Assembly: GCF_016583745.1 (NCBI RefSeq)
Contig: NZ_NRRQ01000010.1
Span: 1 to 63,269 of the forward strand
DNA length: 63,269 nt
Reading direction: 5' to 3'
From: Chromatium okenii
GTDB taxonomy: Bacteria > Pseudomonadota > Gammaproteobacteria > Chromatiales > Chromatiaceae
Below, in pieces: positions 8,219-16,719 of the stretch. The notes beneath the pieces were generated by a model. That model did no database searches, had not been told where the DNA came from, and was given only the letters and a program-made list of their open reading frames with translations. The position numbers were made by a program, and so were the translations under genes. Position 1 is the first letter of the stretch. Each line of letters begins with the position of its first letter.

Positions 8219-10980
8219 TTACACCAGCTTTTCTTTAATTTGCTGACCAATAGAACGTCCCGCTTCATCTTCAGATACCGCAAACAAAAAAAGGCAACGT
8301 CCATTGCTGCTGGTTTCCCACTGTTGCCCAACTTGCTTTTTTTCACGCGAATCATCATTGCTTTTATAAAACTCGCCCTTGTATTCAACCGTAAACACCC
8401 TGCCATCATTCAATTCCGCAACAAAATCAGGATAAAAACGATCACTGGCAGTTGGTAGCCAAAATGAACACTGCGCTTGGCGTTCGATATTGCGCACCCA
8501 GTGTTTTACTTTAGCCTGCATATCAATCATTTGCGCACAGCGAAATTCTTCGCTGATTAAACCGCTGGCGGTGGTTTCGCGTAAATCGTGAATCGTGGGA
8601 TAAAAATGTTTGCTAAATTGATAACGCCCTTGATAGCAATTCCGCGCTGGATATTTGCCGGGGTCAAATTGAAAACTATATTGGGCAAGTTCCTGAAATG
8701 AAGGCGGCACCATTTTGGGTAAATGTTGTTGAAAGCCTTTTTGCATGGCGAGGTGCTGTAAGCGTTCAATTTCTTTGTTAATCGCTCGCACTAATTGCAC
8801 CCGCCAGCGCACTAATGCGGTTAGCGTAAATCCGCGATCATGGATTAAATGCGCTATTAATTTGATGAGATAGCGTTGTAAATGCAGTTGCGATAATGAA
8901 GGACGCCGCAGATGTCGATCTAATTCCCGCAATAAACCGTCTTCTGTGACTTGACTGGGCGCTTCGTTGAGTTGCAAAGCCAGCCCGTCTAAATAACGAT
9001 AATTCACCTGCTGTTCATTCAGATCAATTTCAAAAGTATTCACGCTTTCAGTCGGGGCAAAACCCGCCAATTGCACGGGATGATCGAGTAAATTCCATTG
9101 CCCAACTGCTGCCAACGTTTCTGGTTCGACAACTTCTAAATGATCGTCTAAACGTAAACATAAATGCGGCACTGGTGCAAATTGAATACCTAAATGCGCC
9201 GGAGCACGCAGCGCCTGTTGTAAAGCGCGATGTGCGGCGAATTGTTCTTGAATTGCAGCACGCGCTTTTGCAGGCTGCGCTGCACTAATTAAACTTTCAA
9301 CTTGCGCTAAAGTTCCAGCATCAAGGGCGCTGCTAATCAATAACGTTGCACCTTGCGTGGTGGGGCGAATATCAATCGCTGCTTTAATACTTGCCGGCCA
9401 ATGGCGCGTGTCTGGTAATTGCGGCACTTCAATAGAATAAGCGGGAATGGTAACGGCGTTATTTGCGCCACCAGTCAAAGGTGATACCGTTTGCGGAATC
9501 AGTACTGCCGCCAATTCTAACCGTTCAAATCCCATATTTTGCACCAGCCGATCCGTTAAAGTCGCAGCGGCGCTGGCAAAACTCTCTGCGATCACATGTG
9601 CATAAGCGCAATTCAATGCCGCTTGTTCGCGCATTTTTGCGTAGGGCATCCGCAATACGCGCCCTAATAATTGCTCAATATCTTTGGCAGATTTTATGTT
9701 TTGCAATGACGCCAATACATAAGCAAATGAACAATCCCAACCTTCTTTTAAGGCTTCAATCGTAATGACAACGCGAATCTGGCAACTGCGCTCGAATAAA
9801 TTGATGCCGTCAAGTTCTTTTTGGGTGCCGGTGGCAATAGCAATGTGCTGCTCTGGAATCTGTTCATGCTCAATGAGATATTGCCGCACCACGTCTACCG
9901 TCGCCTCTCCGCCTTTGGACGCAGCTTGCACTAATAAAATCGGGCGGATGTGATCCGTTTCTTTTTGCGCCGTTAATTCTAATTGGTTGCGATTTAAGAC
10001 CGCATCGCTTAAACATGCCTGCCAGCCGTCGGGATGTTCTAATAATACGATGGGCAATTTAATCATCTGTTCGGCTTTTAATTCTTGCGCGGAGACCGAA
10101 TACAGCACGTTATTACCAGCGACTGGCGTTGCGGTGAGTTCAATCACGGCGCTGGGATTGAGGCGTTGCAGCGAATTAAAAAATCGCGCTGTGCGATTGT
10201 TATAGCCAAGCCAGAATAAATTGATTGCGGCACAACAGTAGGATTGAAGGTGCTGCGCCGATTTTAACAATCATTTTGTGGTGGATCGACTATATGCGCT
10301 TCGTCTACAATAATTAACGGCTGTTGCAAATGGAGCCAGTTGGCAATTGAATACTTGATGCGCCCTATATCATTGGCAGTTAAAAATGGCTGCGCGGTTA
10401 AATCGGCAGCAGTGACGCATTCTAAAGCAGTCGCGCCGTGCGTCGGTAATTGCGCGAAGTGTGCGGCGAGGTTTTCATCAAACGCATATACGTTGCGCTG
10501 TTTGGTGTCGGTGATATTAAATGCTTGAATGGTGGCGACAATGATAATTGCACTTTTTCCAACATCGTGCGTATTGATTGTTGCCAATTCATCTAAATCA
10601 CAAATGCGCAATTCCGCGCCAAAATGCTGCGCTAAGGCTTGTCGATACGGATGGCGCACATCGCTCAACGCTTCGAGCGTTTGGCGGCGGATCGTGTCCG
10701 ATGGCGTCAGCCACAGCGCAACCGGCGCGGGATTGTCACTGCGGGCGGCGCTCGCCAGCGCGATGAGATGCGCCGCCAACAGCGTTTTGCCGCCGCCGGT
10801 CGGAATCCGCAAACACACGCACGGCGTCGCGCCAAACAGCGGTTGATAGTCGATTTCGTCGCGCTGTTGGGCGTTCAAACTGGCGCGAAAGGCGACGGGC
10901 AGCGGTTGCTCGCGGCTGGCAAGTAAAAACTGCTCCAATACGTCAAGTGCTTGTTGTTGATAGGTTTTGAGTTGCAGCAT
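8219..10980 (-). pseudogene. res: Type III restriction endonuclease subunit Res, broken by a MITE at the DEAH box
   Basis: The 5' part (10980 down to 10264) has Walker A IPTGGGKTLLAAHL and reaches VDEAH, then runs into foreign sequence and a stop. The remainder resumes with NNRTARFFNSLQRLNPSAVIELTATP, the helicase motif III region, and continues through helicase motif VI-like QLLGRVLRMP to a C-terminal PD-(D/E)XK endonuclease (YPDFVAELNDG...VEYKGE). The insert is 92 bp (90-bp element plus one TA). The gene is 2762 bp; minus 92 gives 2670 bp, exactly 890 codons including the stop, so removal restores one 889-residue protein. ATP-dependent translocation and cleavage should be lost. It starts five bases after the mod stop, so mod-res was one operon. 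Confidence 0.9.
10203..10292. mobile_element. 90-bp MITE with TA target duplication inside res
   Basis: The ends are TAGCCAAGCC... and ...GGATCGACTA, an imperfect inverted pair (about 19 of 26 terminal bases match). TA dinucleotides flank both sides (10201-10202 and 10293-10294). TA duplication is characteristic of IS630/Tc1-mariner-type transposition. There is no coding capacity. It inserted at the codons following DEAH in the type III res gene. Confidence 0.8.
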
Positions 10981-10985
10981 TGCGT

Positions 10986-12512
10986 TTATCGTCCCGTGAC
11001 ATCGTAGGGAAGTTGTTTGAAAACAATCCGTTCTGCCGCCAGCCGCGTTGCGCCCAAGCGCGTCAGGTCGCCATAAATGACGCAAGCGCCATCGTGCGTT
11101 GCCAGCGATTTGAGCCAGTCAAGCACGGCGGCAGTCAATAAATTGCCTTCTGCCGAGCGCAACGCGCCGAGAATGTCTTTATAAAGCAAGTAGTAAGCAA
11201 CGCCGTTGTGAATGCCCAGCAGCGGATTTGTGAAGGACGCAGGTGCAGGTGTGCCGGTTTCGAGATGCCAGATGTAGGCGGCGAGCGTGGCGAAATCGAC
11301 CGCTGGATTTAATTCGCCTTGGGAATGAAATACGGCTGCGCCTAAAGTACAAAAGCGAAATCCGCCGCCGCCCGTCCAATTCACAGCGCCGCTAATTCCA
11401 CCCGCTTCTCCAGCAATGACTTTTTCTAAACGCGGAATACAATGGCTGCGAGCATGATCGCCTAATTCAATGCCAATCCAGCGCCGATTCATTTTATGCG
11501 CCACCGCAGCAGTCGTGCCAGAACCTAGAAAAGAATCTAATACAATATCTTGTACATTTGTACACGCCTCAAGAATTGTATTAACCAAACCTTCTGGTTT
11601 TGGAAAAGAAAACTTGTTTGCTAAACCAAACAACTCTGTACTCTCAAAAGTGCCGTGCTGAGTGTAATGCCCTTCTATTATTGATTGTGGTTTTCTGTGG
11701 CGTTCTTTTCCTTCTTGATCTCGCAAATACTGTTTATAAGAAACAGTAAACTTTCCTGCTTTTTCGGTAATTAAAATTTCGTTATTCAACTGCGCTTGAA
11801 TCACTCTCTCGCGTGACCACTGCCACTGTTTTTCTGGCCAGATTTCTCTCCCATCTGGATGAATAACTGGATATTTAAGGTTGGGACGATCATCCATGCT
11901 CGTAGTGGCAAGTGGTTGTAACCGATATGGCCCGCGCACTAAATAATTTTCATCTGAGTATTTGTAGTATTTTTTAACTGCATCTGGATCGGGCGGCAGC
12001 CACATTTCAGGAAATAAATCAATCTGTTTGGTGTAACAAATGAGATATTCATGCAATCCCACAAAATGCTTTGACTTAGCGCCGCCGCCATAGCTTTTTT
12101 TCCATATAAAGCTGGTTACAAAATTCCGCCGTCCAAAAATTTCATCCATCAGCACTTTCAAATAGTGCGCTTCATTGTCATCAATCGACACCCAGATTGA
12201 GCCGTCTTCACTCAGCAAATCGCGCAATAAAACCAAACGCGGGTAAATCATTGACAGCCACGCGCTATGTTCGAGCTTGTCATCATAATGTTCAAAGGCG
12301 CTTTGCGTGTTGTAAGGCGGATCAATAAAAATGCACTTTACGCGCCCGGCATAAAAAGGAATCAACGCTTTGAGCGCCAGCAAATTGTCGCCTTGAATTA
12401 ACAAATTGTCAGCGGCTGCGCCATAAGTCGCCACTTCATTAAGTAAATGAAACGGCACTTCGCGCACCGAGGTTTTAGCGTGTTCTTTGTTAATCCAATC
12501 GAGTAATGGCAT
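10986..12512 (-). CDS. mod: Type III DNA (adenine) methyltransferase Mod
   Basis: 508 residues. A beta-class amino-methyltransferase: catalytic motif DPPYN comes early (CIFIDPPYNTQ near residue 75), and the SAM-binding motif FLGSGTTA comes late (near residue 350), with the target-recognition region between. YPRLVLLRDLLSEDGSIWVS is typical of type III Mod and related enzymes. I chose ATG 12512 (MPLLDWINKEHAK); ATG-like starts up to 12542 are possible. In type III systems Mod supplies specificity and methylation for both itself and Res. Here res is disrupted, so Mod probably acts as an orphan methylase. The gene begins only ~40 bp from the cobL-tail repeat at 12550. Confidence 0.9.
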   Translation of the reverse strand: MPLLDWINKEHAKTSVREVPFHLLNEVATYGAAADNLLIQGDNLLALKALIPFYAGRVKCIFIDPPYNTQSAFEHYDDKLEHSAWLSMIYPRLVLLRDLLSEDGSIWVSIDDNEAHYLKVLMDEIFGRRNFVTSFIWKKSYGGGAKSKHFVGLHEYLICYTKQIDLFPEMWLPPDPDAVKKYYKYSDENYLVRGPYRLQPLATTSMDDRPNLKYPVIHPDGREIWPEKQWQWSRERVIQAQLNNEILITEKAGKFTVSYKQYLRDQEGKERHRKPQSIIEGHYTQHGTFESTELFGLANKFSFPKPEGLVNTILEACTNVQDIVLDSFLGSGTTAAVAHKMNRRWIGIELGDHARSHCIPRLEKVIAGEAGGISGAVNWTGGGGFRFCTLGAAVFHSQGELNPAVDFATLAAYIWHLETGTPAPASFTNPLLGIHNGVAYYLLYKDILGALRSAEGNLLTAAVLDWLKSLATHDGACVIYGDLTRLGATRLAAERIVFKQLPYDVTGR

Positions 12513-12549
12513 GATGTGATGCTCTGGTGTGATTTGATGCAATGCGTGA

Positions 12550-12600
12550 TTAAAAAATAATCACGCCGATTTCCAAACTTCATACAGCGTCATTGGCATT
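12550..12600 (-). repeat. Direct repeat of the cobL 3' end (att-like site)
   Basis: 51 bp nearly identical to 13956-14007: one substitution and one extra A in the other copy. On the minus strand it reads MPMTLYEVWKSA followed by TGA, the last residues of CobL. It also completes a perfect 9-bp hairpin GCGTGATTA/TAATCACGC (12544-12566) that is broken at the other copy. This fits a recombinase core site in a gene 3' end. Confidence 0.8.
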
Positions 12601-12618
12601 TATTCACTTGATCTGACA

Positions 12619-12651
12619 GAAAAATTGCGCTGCTAGTTTATAACAGCGCAA
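12619..12651 (-). terminator. Rho-independent terminator after the Rha-like gene
   Basis: Minus strand: TTGCGCTG, 11-base loop, CAGCGCAA, then TTTTTC. It ends the regulator transcript before it reaches the cobL-tail repeat and mod. Confidence 0.75.
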
Positions 12652-12669
12652 GTATTACGGCGGATTGAA

Positions 12670-13461
12670 TTACTGCTGCGGTGGGTTCGGGCGCGTTACT
12701 GTAGATTTGTTATAACGAAAGCGTTTGCCTTCCAATAACGGTGATTCACACATATAGCGCGTGGCTTGAATAGCATCATCCAGAAATGTCTGTACTGCGG
12801 CGGCAATGTCGCTCTCAAGATAACCATAGGTAGCGACTTCATTGCCATCTTCAGCATGATGAATGTAGGGCGTGGTTGGCACTTCAAGGCGATGTAAAGC
12901 GAGATGAAACACTTCTGCTGATAAGCCTATCCCGTATAAAACATGCGCCTGCGAGCGAGATAAATAACCCTTCGGAACGCCATTGCGATGTTGCAATTCA
13001 ACGTGTTCAACGCGGGATTCAAGTTGTTCGGTTTTGCGCGTGATCAAAACCTGCTGTTGTTTCAATCGGTCAATTTCAACCAAACCATGCACCAATGCTG
13101 CAAGAACTGGATCGGCAACGGCGGGTTGAGCTGCTCTGTTGGTTAAATGCGCGTCATAAACTTCGACAATCTCAAACTGAACCTCAAAAGCGTTAGCTGT
13201 CTCGGATTTCATGCAGATGAAAATCGACTGCTTGCGGTCAAGGTAGTATTCGGTTGCAGGGCGACCAACGCCGCCGTGCTTTTTTTCCACAGCGTACAGA
13301 ATACTGAATTCATTGAGTTTTTCGCTGTTGCTCTTGATGAGCTTGCGAATCATGCGGGGATCAGCGAACCCCAGTCTTTCAGCTAAATCAATGTCACGAA
13401 TGCGGAGTTCGCCGTTGACGGGCGTGAGGGTAAGGGTGTTGCGGGATTCCATTTTATTCAC
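12670..13461 (-). CDS. Phage Rha/antirepressor-like regulatory protein
   Basis: 263 residues. The N-terminal third (RIRDIDLAERLGFADPRMIR) looks like a helix-turn-helix or winged-helix segment. Residues ~60-100 (GRPATEYYLDRKQSIFICM then a Glu-rich EVQFEIVEVYDAH) resemble the core of phage Rha/KilA-N/Bro-N associated proteins. A coiled-coil-like stretch (IDRLKQQQVLITRKTEQLES) and a C-terminal domain of unknown type follow. The start used is ATG 13461; the internal ATG at residue 4 is an alternative. It lies divergent to the two C4-like RNA elements, inside the segment bounded by cobL-tail repeats. The function is inferred from family resemblance, and a precise role is not supported. Confidence 0.6.
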   Translation of the reverse strand: MNKMESRNTLTLTPVNGELRIRDIDLAERLGFADPRMIRKLIKSNSEKLNEFSILYAVEKKHGGVGRPATEYYLDRKQSIFICMKSETANAFEVQFEIVEVYDAHLTNRAAQPAVADPVLAALVHGLVEIDRLKQQQVLITRKTEQLESRVEHVELQHRNGVPKGYLSRSQAHVLYGIGLSAEVFHLALHRLEVPTTPYIHHAEDGNEVATYGYLESDIAAAVQTFLDDAIQATRYMCESPLLEGKRFRYNKSTVTRPNPPQQ

Positions 13462-13477
13462 CTTAATTTCTTATCAC

Positions 13478-13738
13478 TTGACGCAAAACTGCGCCGGTCG
13501 GGAGGGTGATAACGGCTCAAGGTACCGCGTGGCTATTTCCAGTTTGCACCAGTATTGTATTTGCCACACTCCCGACCAGCAATCAAAAAACTCAAAACTG
13601 GTGGGTACTAAAAAACCGCCTATCTATCGTGGGCGTTTCCGCCTTGATGAGGTTATCACTCCTCTTAAAGCGAATAAAAACACGAATGATGCTGCGGTGT
13701 CAAGTGTGATTGCTGATGGCGACGAGACAGTGAATTGA
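13478..13738 (+). pseudogene. Ash-family phage reading frame overlapping the first C4-like RNA
   Basis: The frame NCAGREGDNGSRYRVAISSL continuing through HQYCICHTPDQQSKN and KPPIYRGRFRLDEVI has the pattern of the Ash/Icd-like proteins of P4- and P1-type immunity regions. There is no ATG after the divergent gene; TTG 13478 is the only plausible local start, giving 86 residues, so it may not be translated. A second frame over the same DNA (ITAQGTAWLFPVCTSIVFAT, from about 13506) also matches the Icd-like style. Both may simply reflect the constrained RNA beneath. I recall the family by pattern and could not search. Confidence 0.45.
13496..13577 (+). ncRNA. c4: C4-antisense-like phage immunity RNA, copy A
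   Basis: 82 bp beginning GGTCGGGAG and ending CTCCCGACC, a perfect 9-bp closing stem. Internal helices are possible between GTGGC and GCCAC and between CGG and CCG. The size, multi-stem form and overlap with Ash/Icd-like coding fit the C4 antisense RNA of phages P1/P7 and the CI RNA of P4. Those RNAs are processed from a leader and pair with the downstream message. A near copy lies at 13781-13862. The plus strand is inferred from the coding overlap. Confidence 0.6.
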
Positions 13739-13780
13739 GAGGACAATGATCTGCGTTATAAAAGCTGTAATGAAGATGCC

Positions 13781-13862
13781 GGTCGGGAGGGTCGAACGGC
13801 TATGTGAGACCGCGTGGCTATTTCCGATTTGCATCGGTATTGCATTTGCCACACTCCCGACC
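13781..13862 (+). ncRNA. c4: C4-antisense-like phage immunity RNA, copy B
   Basis: 82 bp, the same length as copy A, with identical closing stem and the shared core CCGCGTGGCTATTTCC. Changes cluster in the first loop and in the central hairpin, where this copy forms CCGAT/ATCGG. The downstream flank CAGCGATTAAAAAACT is also shared with copy A (CAGCAATCAAAAAACT). The overlapping coding relic at 13808-13879 reads RVAISDLHRYCICHTPDQR and is preceded by a stop, so here only the RNA form appears intact. Confidence 0.6.
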
Positions 13863-13955
13863 AGCGATTAAAAAACTAGAACTGTGAGATATTGAAAATA
13901 CCGAATCATTACGGCGGTCAACGACTCATGCAGCATGGCGCAATGTTAGCAGTAA

Positions 13956-14007
13956 TTAAAAAAATAATCACGCCGATTTCCAAACTTCATACAGCGTAAT
14001 TGGCATT
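13956..14007 (-). repeat. cobL 3' end copy of the att-like direct repeat
   Basis: The authentic last codons of cobL plus 12 bases beyond the stop. It matches 12550-12600 except for one base and one A in the poly-A run. Similarity stops at AATTA upstream of the run, where the hairpin arm present at 12544-12552 has been lost. That marks the element boundary. Confidence 0.8.
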
Positions 14008-15212
14008 GCCGAGCGCCAGCCGGTGAATTTTCCCAACGGCGCAGCGTGAGCAATTGACAAGCGCGTTAATTCGCCGCCGTATTCGCCATGCAAGCGTACC
14101 AATTCCGCTTCCGTTTGTAATGTTACTGCATTTGCAATCAAACATCCGCCCACTTTTAATGCCGCCCAACAGGAATCAAAAACGCCCGCCGTTGTTAATC
14201 CGCCGCCAATAAAAATCGCATCAGGCGCAGTTAAATCAATTAACGCTTCTGGTGCGCGTCCAGCGACGATCTGCAATTCCGGCACGCCAAGCGCCTGCGC
14301 ATTCGCCGCAATTAGCGCCAGCCGCGCTGCGTCGGCTTCAATCGCAATGGCGCGGCAATTGTCGGCAGCTCGCAGCCATTCAATGCCAATCGACCCGCAG
14401 CCAGCGCCAACATCCCACAGCAATTGCCCCGGCTGCGGTGCCAATCGCGCCAGCGTCACGGCGCGAACATCGCGTTTGGTCAATTGCCCGTCGTGTTGAA
14501 AAGCCGCATCCGGCAGCCCGGCGCGACGGGATAAGCGCAGCGCCGTCGCATCCGCCACGCAGTCCAGCGCGATCACGTTTAACGCCGCACCCGGCGGCTG
14601 CGCCCAAGTCGCGGCGATTCCGTCCACACGGCACTCGGCACTCCCGCCCAATTCTTCCAACACCGTTAGCCGACTCGCGCCAAACTCGCGCTCCGTCACC
14701 TGCGCGGCGAGCTGCGCGGCAGTCTGCGCATCGGCTGCCAACACCAGCAGCCGCGCTCCGGCAGCGAGATGGAGATTGACCTTCGTCAGCGGTCGCCCGT
14801 GCGCCGCAATCACCGTCACCGTTTGCAGTGCCCAACCCATTCGCGCTGCGGCCAGCGTCAGTGCGGAAGGCGCAGGCACAATGCGCAGCTCGTGCAGCGG
14901 CAGATGATTCAGCAACGTGCCGGCGACGCCAAACCACAGCGGATCGCCGCTCGCCAACACGCACACTGGCTGCCCGCGATACGTCAACAGCTTCTCAACT
15001 GCCAATTGAAACGGGCACAGCCAAGCGCGGCGCTGTTGTCCGGGACGGGCTGGCAAGTGCTCTGCCAGCAGCGTCAAATGCCGCTCGCCGCCGAAAATGA
15101 GCGCCGCTGTCGTCAGCGCGTGGCGAGCGTCATCAGTCAAGCCGCGCCAGCCGTCAGCGCCCATGCCGACGACCGTCAACCACGCTGGAGTATCAATTGC
15201 GGAGGAATTCAT
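13968..15212 (-). CDS. cobL: Precorrin-6Y C5,15-methyltransferase (decarboxylating), CbiE-CbiT fusion
   Basis: About 414 residues with two modules. The N-terminal tetrapyrrole methylase (CbiE) has LTVVGMGADGWRGL and LASGDPLWFGVAG. The C-terminal CbiT-type SAM methyltransferase starts around residue 215 with QLTKRDVRAVTLARL and WDVGAGCGSIGIEW. The enzyme methylates C5 and C15 and decarboxylates the C12 acetate in cobalamin synthesis. I chose ATG 15212 over the TTG at 15227. It is divergent from cobH-cobI-cobJ. Its extreme 3' end is duplicated at 12550-12600, and the C-terminus MPITLYEVWKSA is kept intact next to the insertion. Confidence 0.93.
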   Translation of the reverse strand: MNSSAIDTPAWLTVVGMGADGWRGLTDDARHALTTAALIFGGERHLTLLAEHLPARPGQQRRAWLCPFQLAVEKLLTYRGQPVCVLASGDPLWFGVAGTLLNHLPLHELRIVPAPSALTLAAARMGWALQTVTVIAAHGRPLTKVNLHLAAGARLLVLAADAQTAAQLAAQVTEREFGASRLTVLEELGGSAECRVDGIAATWAQPPGAALNVIALDCVADATALRLSRRAGLPDAAFQHDGQLTKRDVRAVTLARLAPQPGQLLWDVGAGCGSIGIEWLRAADNCRAIAIEADAARLALIAANAQALGVPELQIVAGRAPEALIDLTAPDAIFIGGGLTTAGVFDSCWAALKVGGCLIANAVTLQTEAELVRLHGEYGGELTRLSIAHAAPLGKFTGWRSAMPITLYEVWKSA

Positions 15213-15237
15213 CGTTATCTGGCTCAATCTGGGTGCG

Positions 15238-15266
15238 TTAATTCCGATAGTTTTCTACCGTATACT
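15238..15266 (+). promoter_or_regulatory. Candidate promoter for cobH-cobI-cobJ
   Basis: TTAATT and TATACT are separated by 17 bases, 93 bases before the cobH ATG. The -35 box is weak. I saw no B12-box or cobalamin riboswitch in the 146-bp divergent interval. Confidence 0.35.
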
Positions 15267-15358
15267 TTCAACGGTATCCAGCGCCGCTGGCTCGCATTGA
15301 TTCAAATCTCAGCCATTGTCCTCATCCTTGGCTGCCTTCACTTGATTGAGACCCGTCC

Positions 15359-15985
15359 ATGATCGATTACAACCGCGATGCGCACGACATTTATCGCCAC
15401 TCTTTCGCCATCATTCGTGCTGAAACCCGCCTTGACCATTTACCCGCTGATGTCGAACCGCTCGCCGTGCGGATTGTTCACTCCTGCGGAATGCCCGACA
15501 TCGTGGACGATCTGCAATTTTCTCCCGACGCTGGCGCCGTCGGACGCACGGCATTAGCGGCTGGAGCGGCGATTTTATGTGATAGCCAGATGGTCGCAGA
15601 AGGCATCACCCGCTCACGGCTGCCCGCCAATAACGCCGTGATTTGTACCTTGAGCGATCCGAGCGTGCCGGAGCTGGCAAAACAACTCGGCACCACCCGC
15701 AGTGCTGCCGCGTTGGAATTATGGCAACAACATCTCGCTGGCGCAGTGGTCGTGATTGGCAACGCGCCGACGGCGCTGTTTCGCTTACTCGAACTGCTCG
15801 ACGCAGGCGCACCGCGTCCGGCGCTGATTCTCGGTTTACCGGTGGGATTTGTCGGCGCAGCGGAATCCAAAGCGGCATTAGCGGCGGATTCACGCGGCAT
15901 TCCTTTTCTCACCGTGCGCGGTCGGCGCGGCGGCAGCGCGATGGCAGCAGCAGCGGTGAATGCGCTGGGACGGGAACACGCTTGA
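15359..15985 (+). CDS. cobH: Precorrin-8X methylmutase
   Basis: 208 residues of the CbiC/CobH family, which moves the C11 methyl to C12 to give hydrogenobyrinate. Typical features include the active-site region [18 protein letters not shown], the stretch [12 protein letters not shown] and the C-terminal [12 protein letters not shown]. The length is normal for the family. It is first gene of a compact plus-strand operon; cobI starts six bases after its stop. Confidence 0.95.
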   Translation: MIDYNRDAHDIYRHSFAIIRAETRLDHLPADVEPLAVRIVHSCGMPDIVDDLQFSPDAGAVGRTALAAGAAILCDSQMVAEGITRSRLPANNAVICTLSDPSVPELAKQLGTTRSAAALELWQQHLAGAVVVIGNAPTALFRLLELLDAGAPRPALILGLPVGFVGAAESKAALAADSRGIPFLTVRGRRGGSAMAAAAVNALGREHA

Positions 15986-15990
15986 GCGCC

Positions 15991-16719
15991 ATGACCACAG
16001 GATGTTTATACGGTTTAGGCGTCGGTCCGGGCGATCCCGAACTCATCACGGTGAAGGCGCTGCGGTATCTGCGGGCAGCGCCGGTGGTGGCGTATTACGT
16101 CGGCGTCGGCAAAACCGGCAACGCGCTGGCGAGCGTCGAAGCCCATCTCAGTCCCGCGCAGCTCCGTTTGCCGCTGCTGTATCCGGTGACGGGCAAAAAA
16201 CCGCCACCGCCGTTTGATTACGAGGGCGTGATGCAGGCGTTTTATGACGACGCCGCAGCGCAAGTCGCAGCCCATCTCGATGCTGGACAGGATGTGGCGG
16301 TGCTGTGCGAGGGCGATCCGTTTTTTTACGGTTCATTCATGTACTTATATGACCGGCTGGGCGCACGATTTGCCACCGAAGTCGTGCCGGGCGTGTGTTC
16401 AGTGGTCGCCAGCGCGGCAGTGTTGCGCACTCCGCTGGTGTACCGCGATCAACGGCTGCAAGTGCTCGCTGGCACCTTGCCAGAACCGACTTTGACGGAG
16501 CGGCTGGTGGAGGTGGAAGCGGCGGCGATTATGAAATTGGGCAGCAATTTCGAGAAAGTCCGGCGCGTGATTGTCAAGCTCGGTTTGGAAGATCGGGCGC
16601 GTTATGTGGAGCGGGCGACGATGAGTGGCGAGCGGACGGTGCCGCTGGCGGAAGTTGATCCTGAGCAGGTGCCGTATTTTTCGATGATTTTGATTCCCGG
16701 CGAACGGTGGCAGCCATGA
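15991..16719 (+). CDS. cobI: Precorrin-2 C20-methyltransferase
   Basis: 242 residues from ATG 15991; the open frame runs further upstream, but that part is a shadow of cobH. Tetrapyrrole methylase signatures are [19 protein letters not shown] and [32 protein letters not shown] and [11 protein letters not shown] are typical of CobI/CbiL. It transfers a methyl from SAM to C20 of precorrin-2. Its stop overlaps the cobJ start by four bases (ATGA), so translation is coupled. Confidence 0.93.
   Translation: MTTGCLYGLGVGPGDPELITVKALRYLRAAPVVAYYVGVGKTGNALASVEAHLSPAQLRLPLLYPVTGKKPPPPFDYEGVMQAFYDDAAAQVAAHLDAGQDVAVLCEGDPFFYGSFMYLYDRLGARFATEVVPGVCSVVASAAVLRTPLVYRDQRLQVLAGTLPEPTLTERLVEVEAAAIMKLGSNFEKVRRVIVKLGLEDRARYVERATMSGERTVPLAEVDPEQVPYFSMILIPGERWQP

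Noticed and set aside
10264-11085. Res as two independent genes
   Set aside because: The halves join perfectly at DEAH-NNRTAR once the 92-bp insertion is removed.
13496-13862. Integron attC sites
   Set aside because: There are no GTTRRRY/RYYYAAC cores and no integron integrase. The overlap with Ash-like coding fits a phage immunity RNA better.
15213-15358. Cobalamin riboswitch upstream of cobH
   Set aside because: The interval is only 146 bp and has no recognisable B12 box.
14252-15362. Long plus-strand frames opposite cobL
   Set aside because: They are Arg/Ala-rich shadows of a well-matched CbiE-CbiT fusion.
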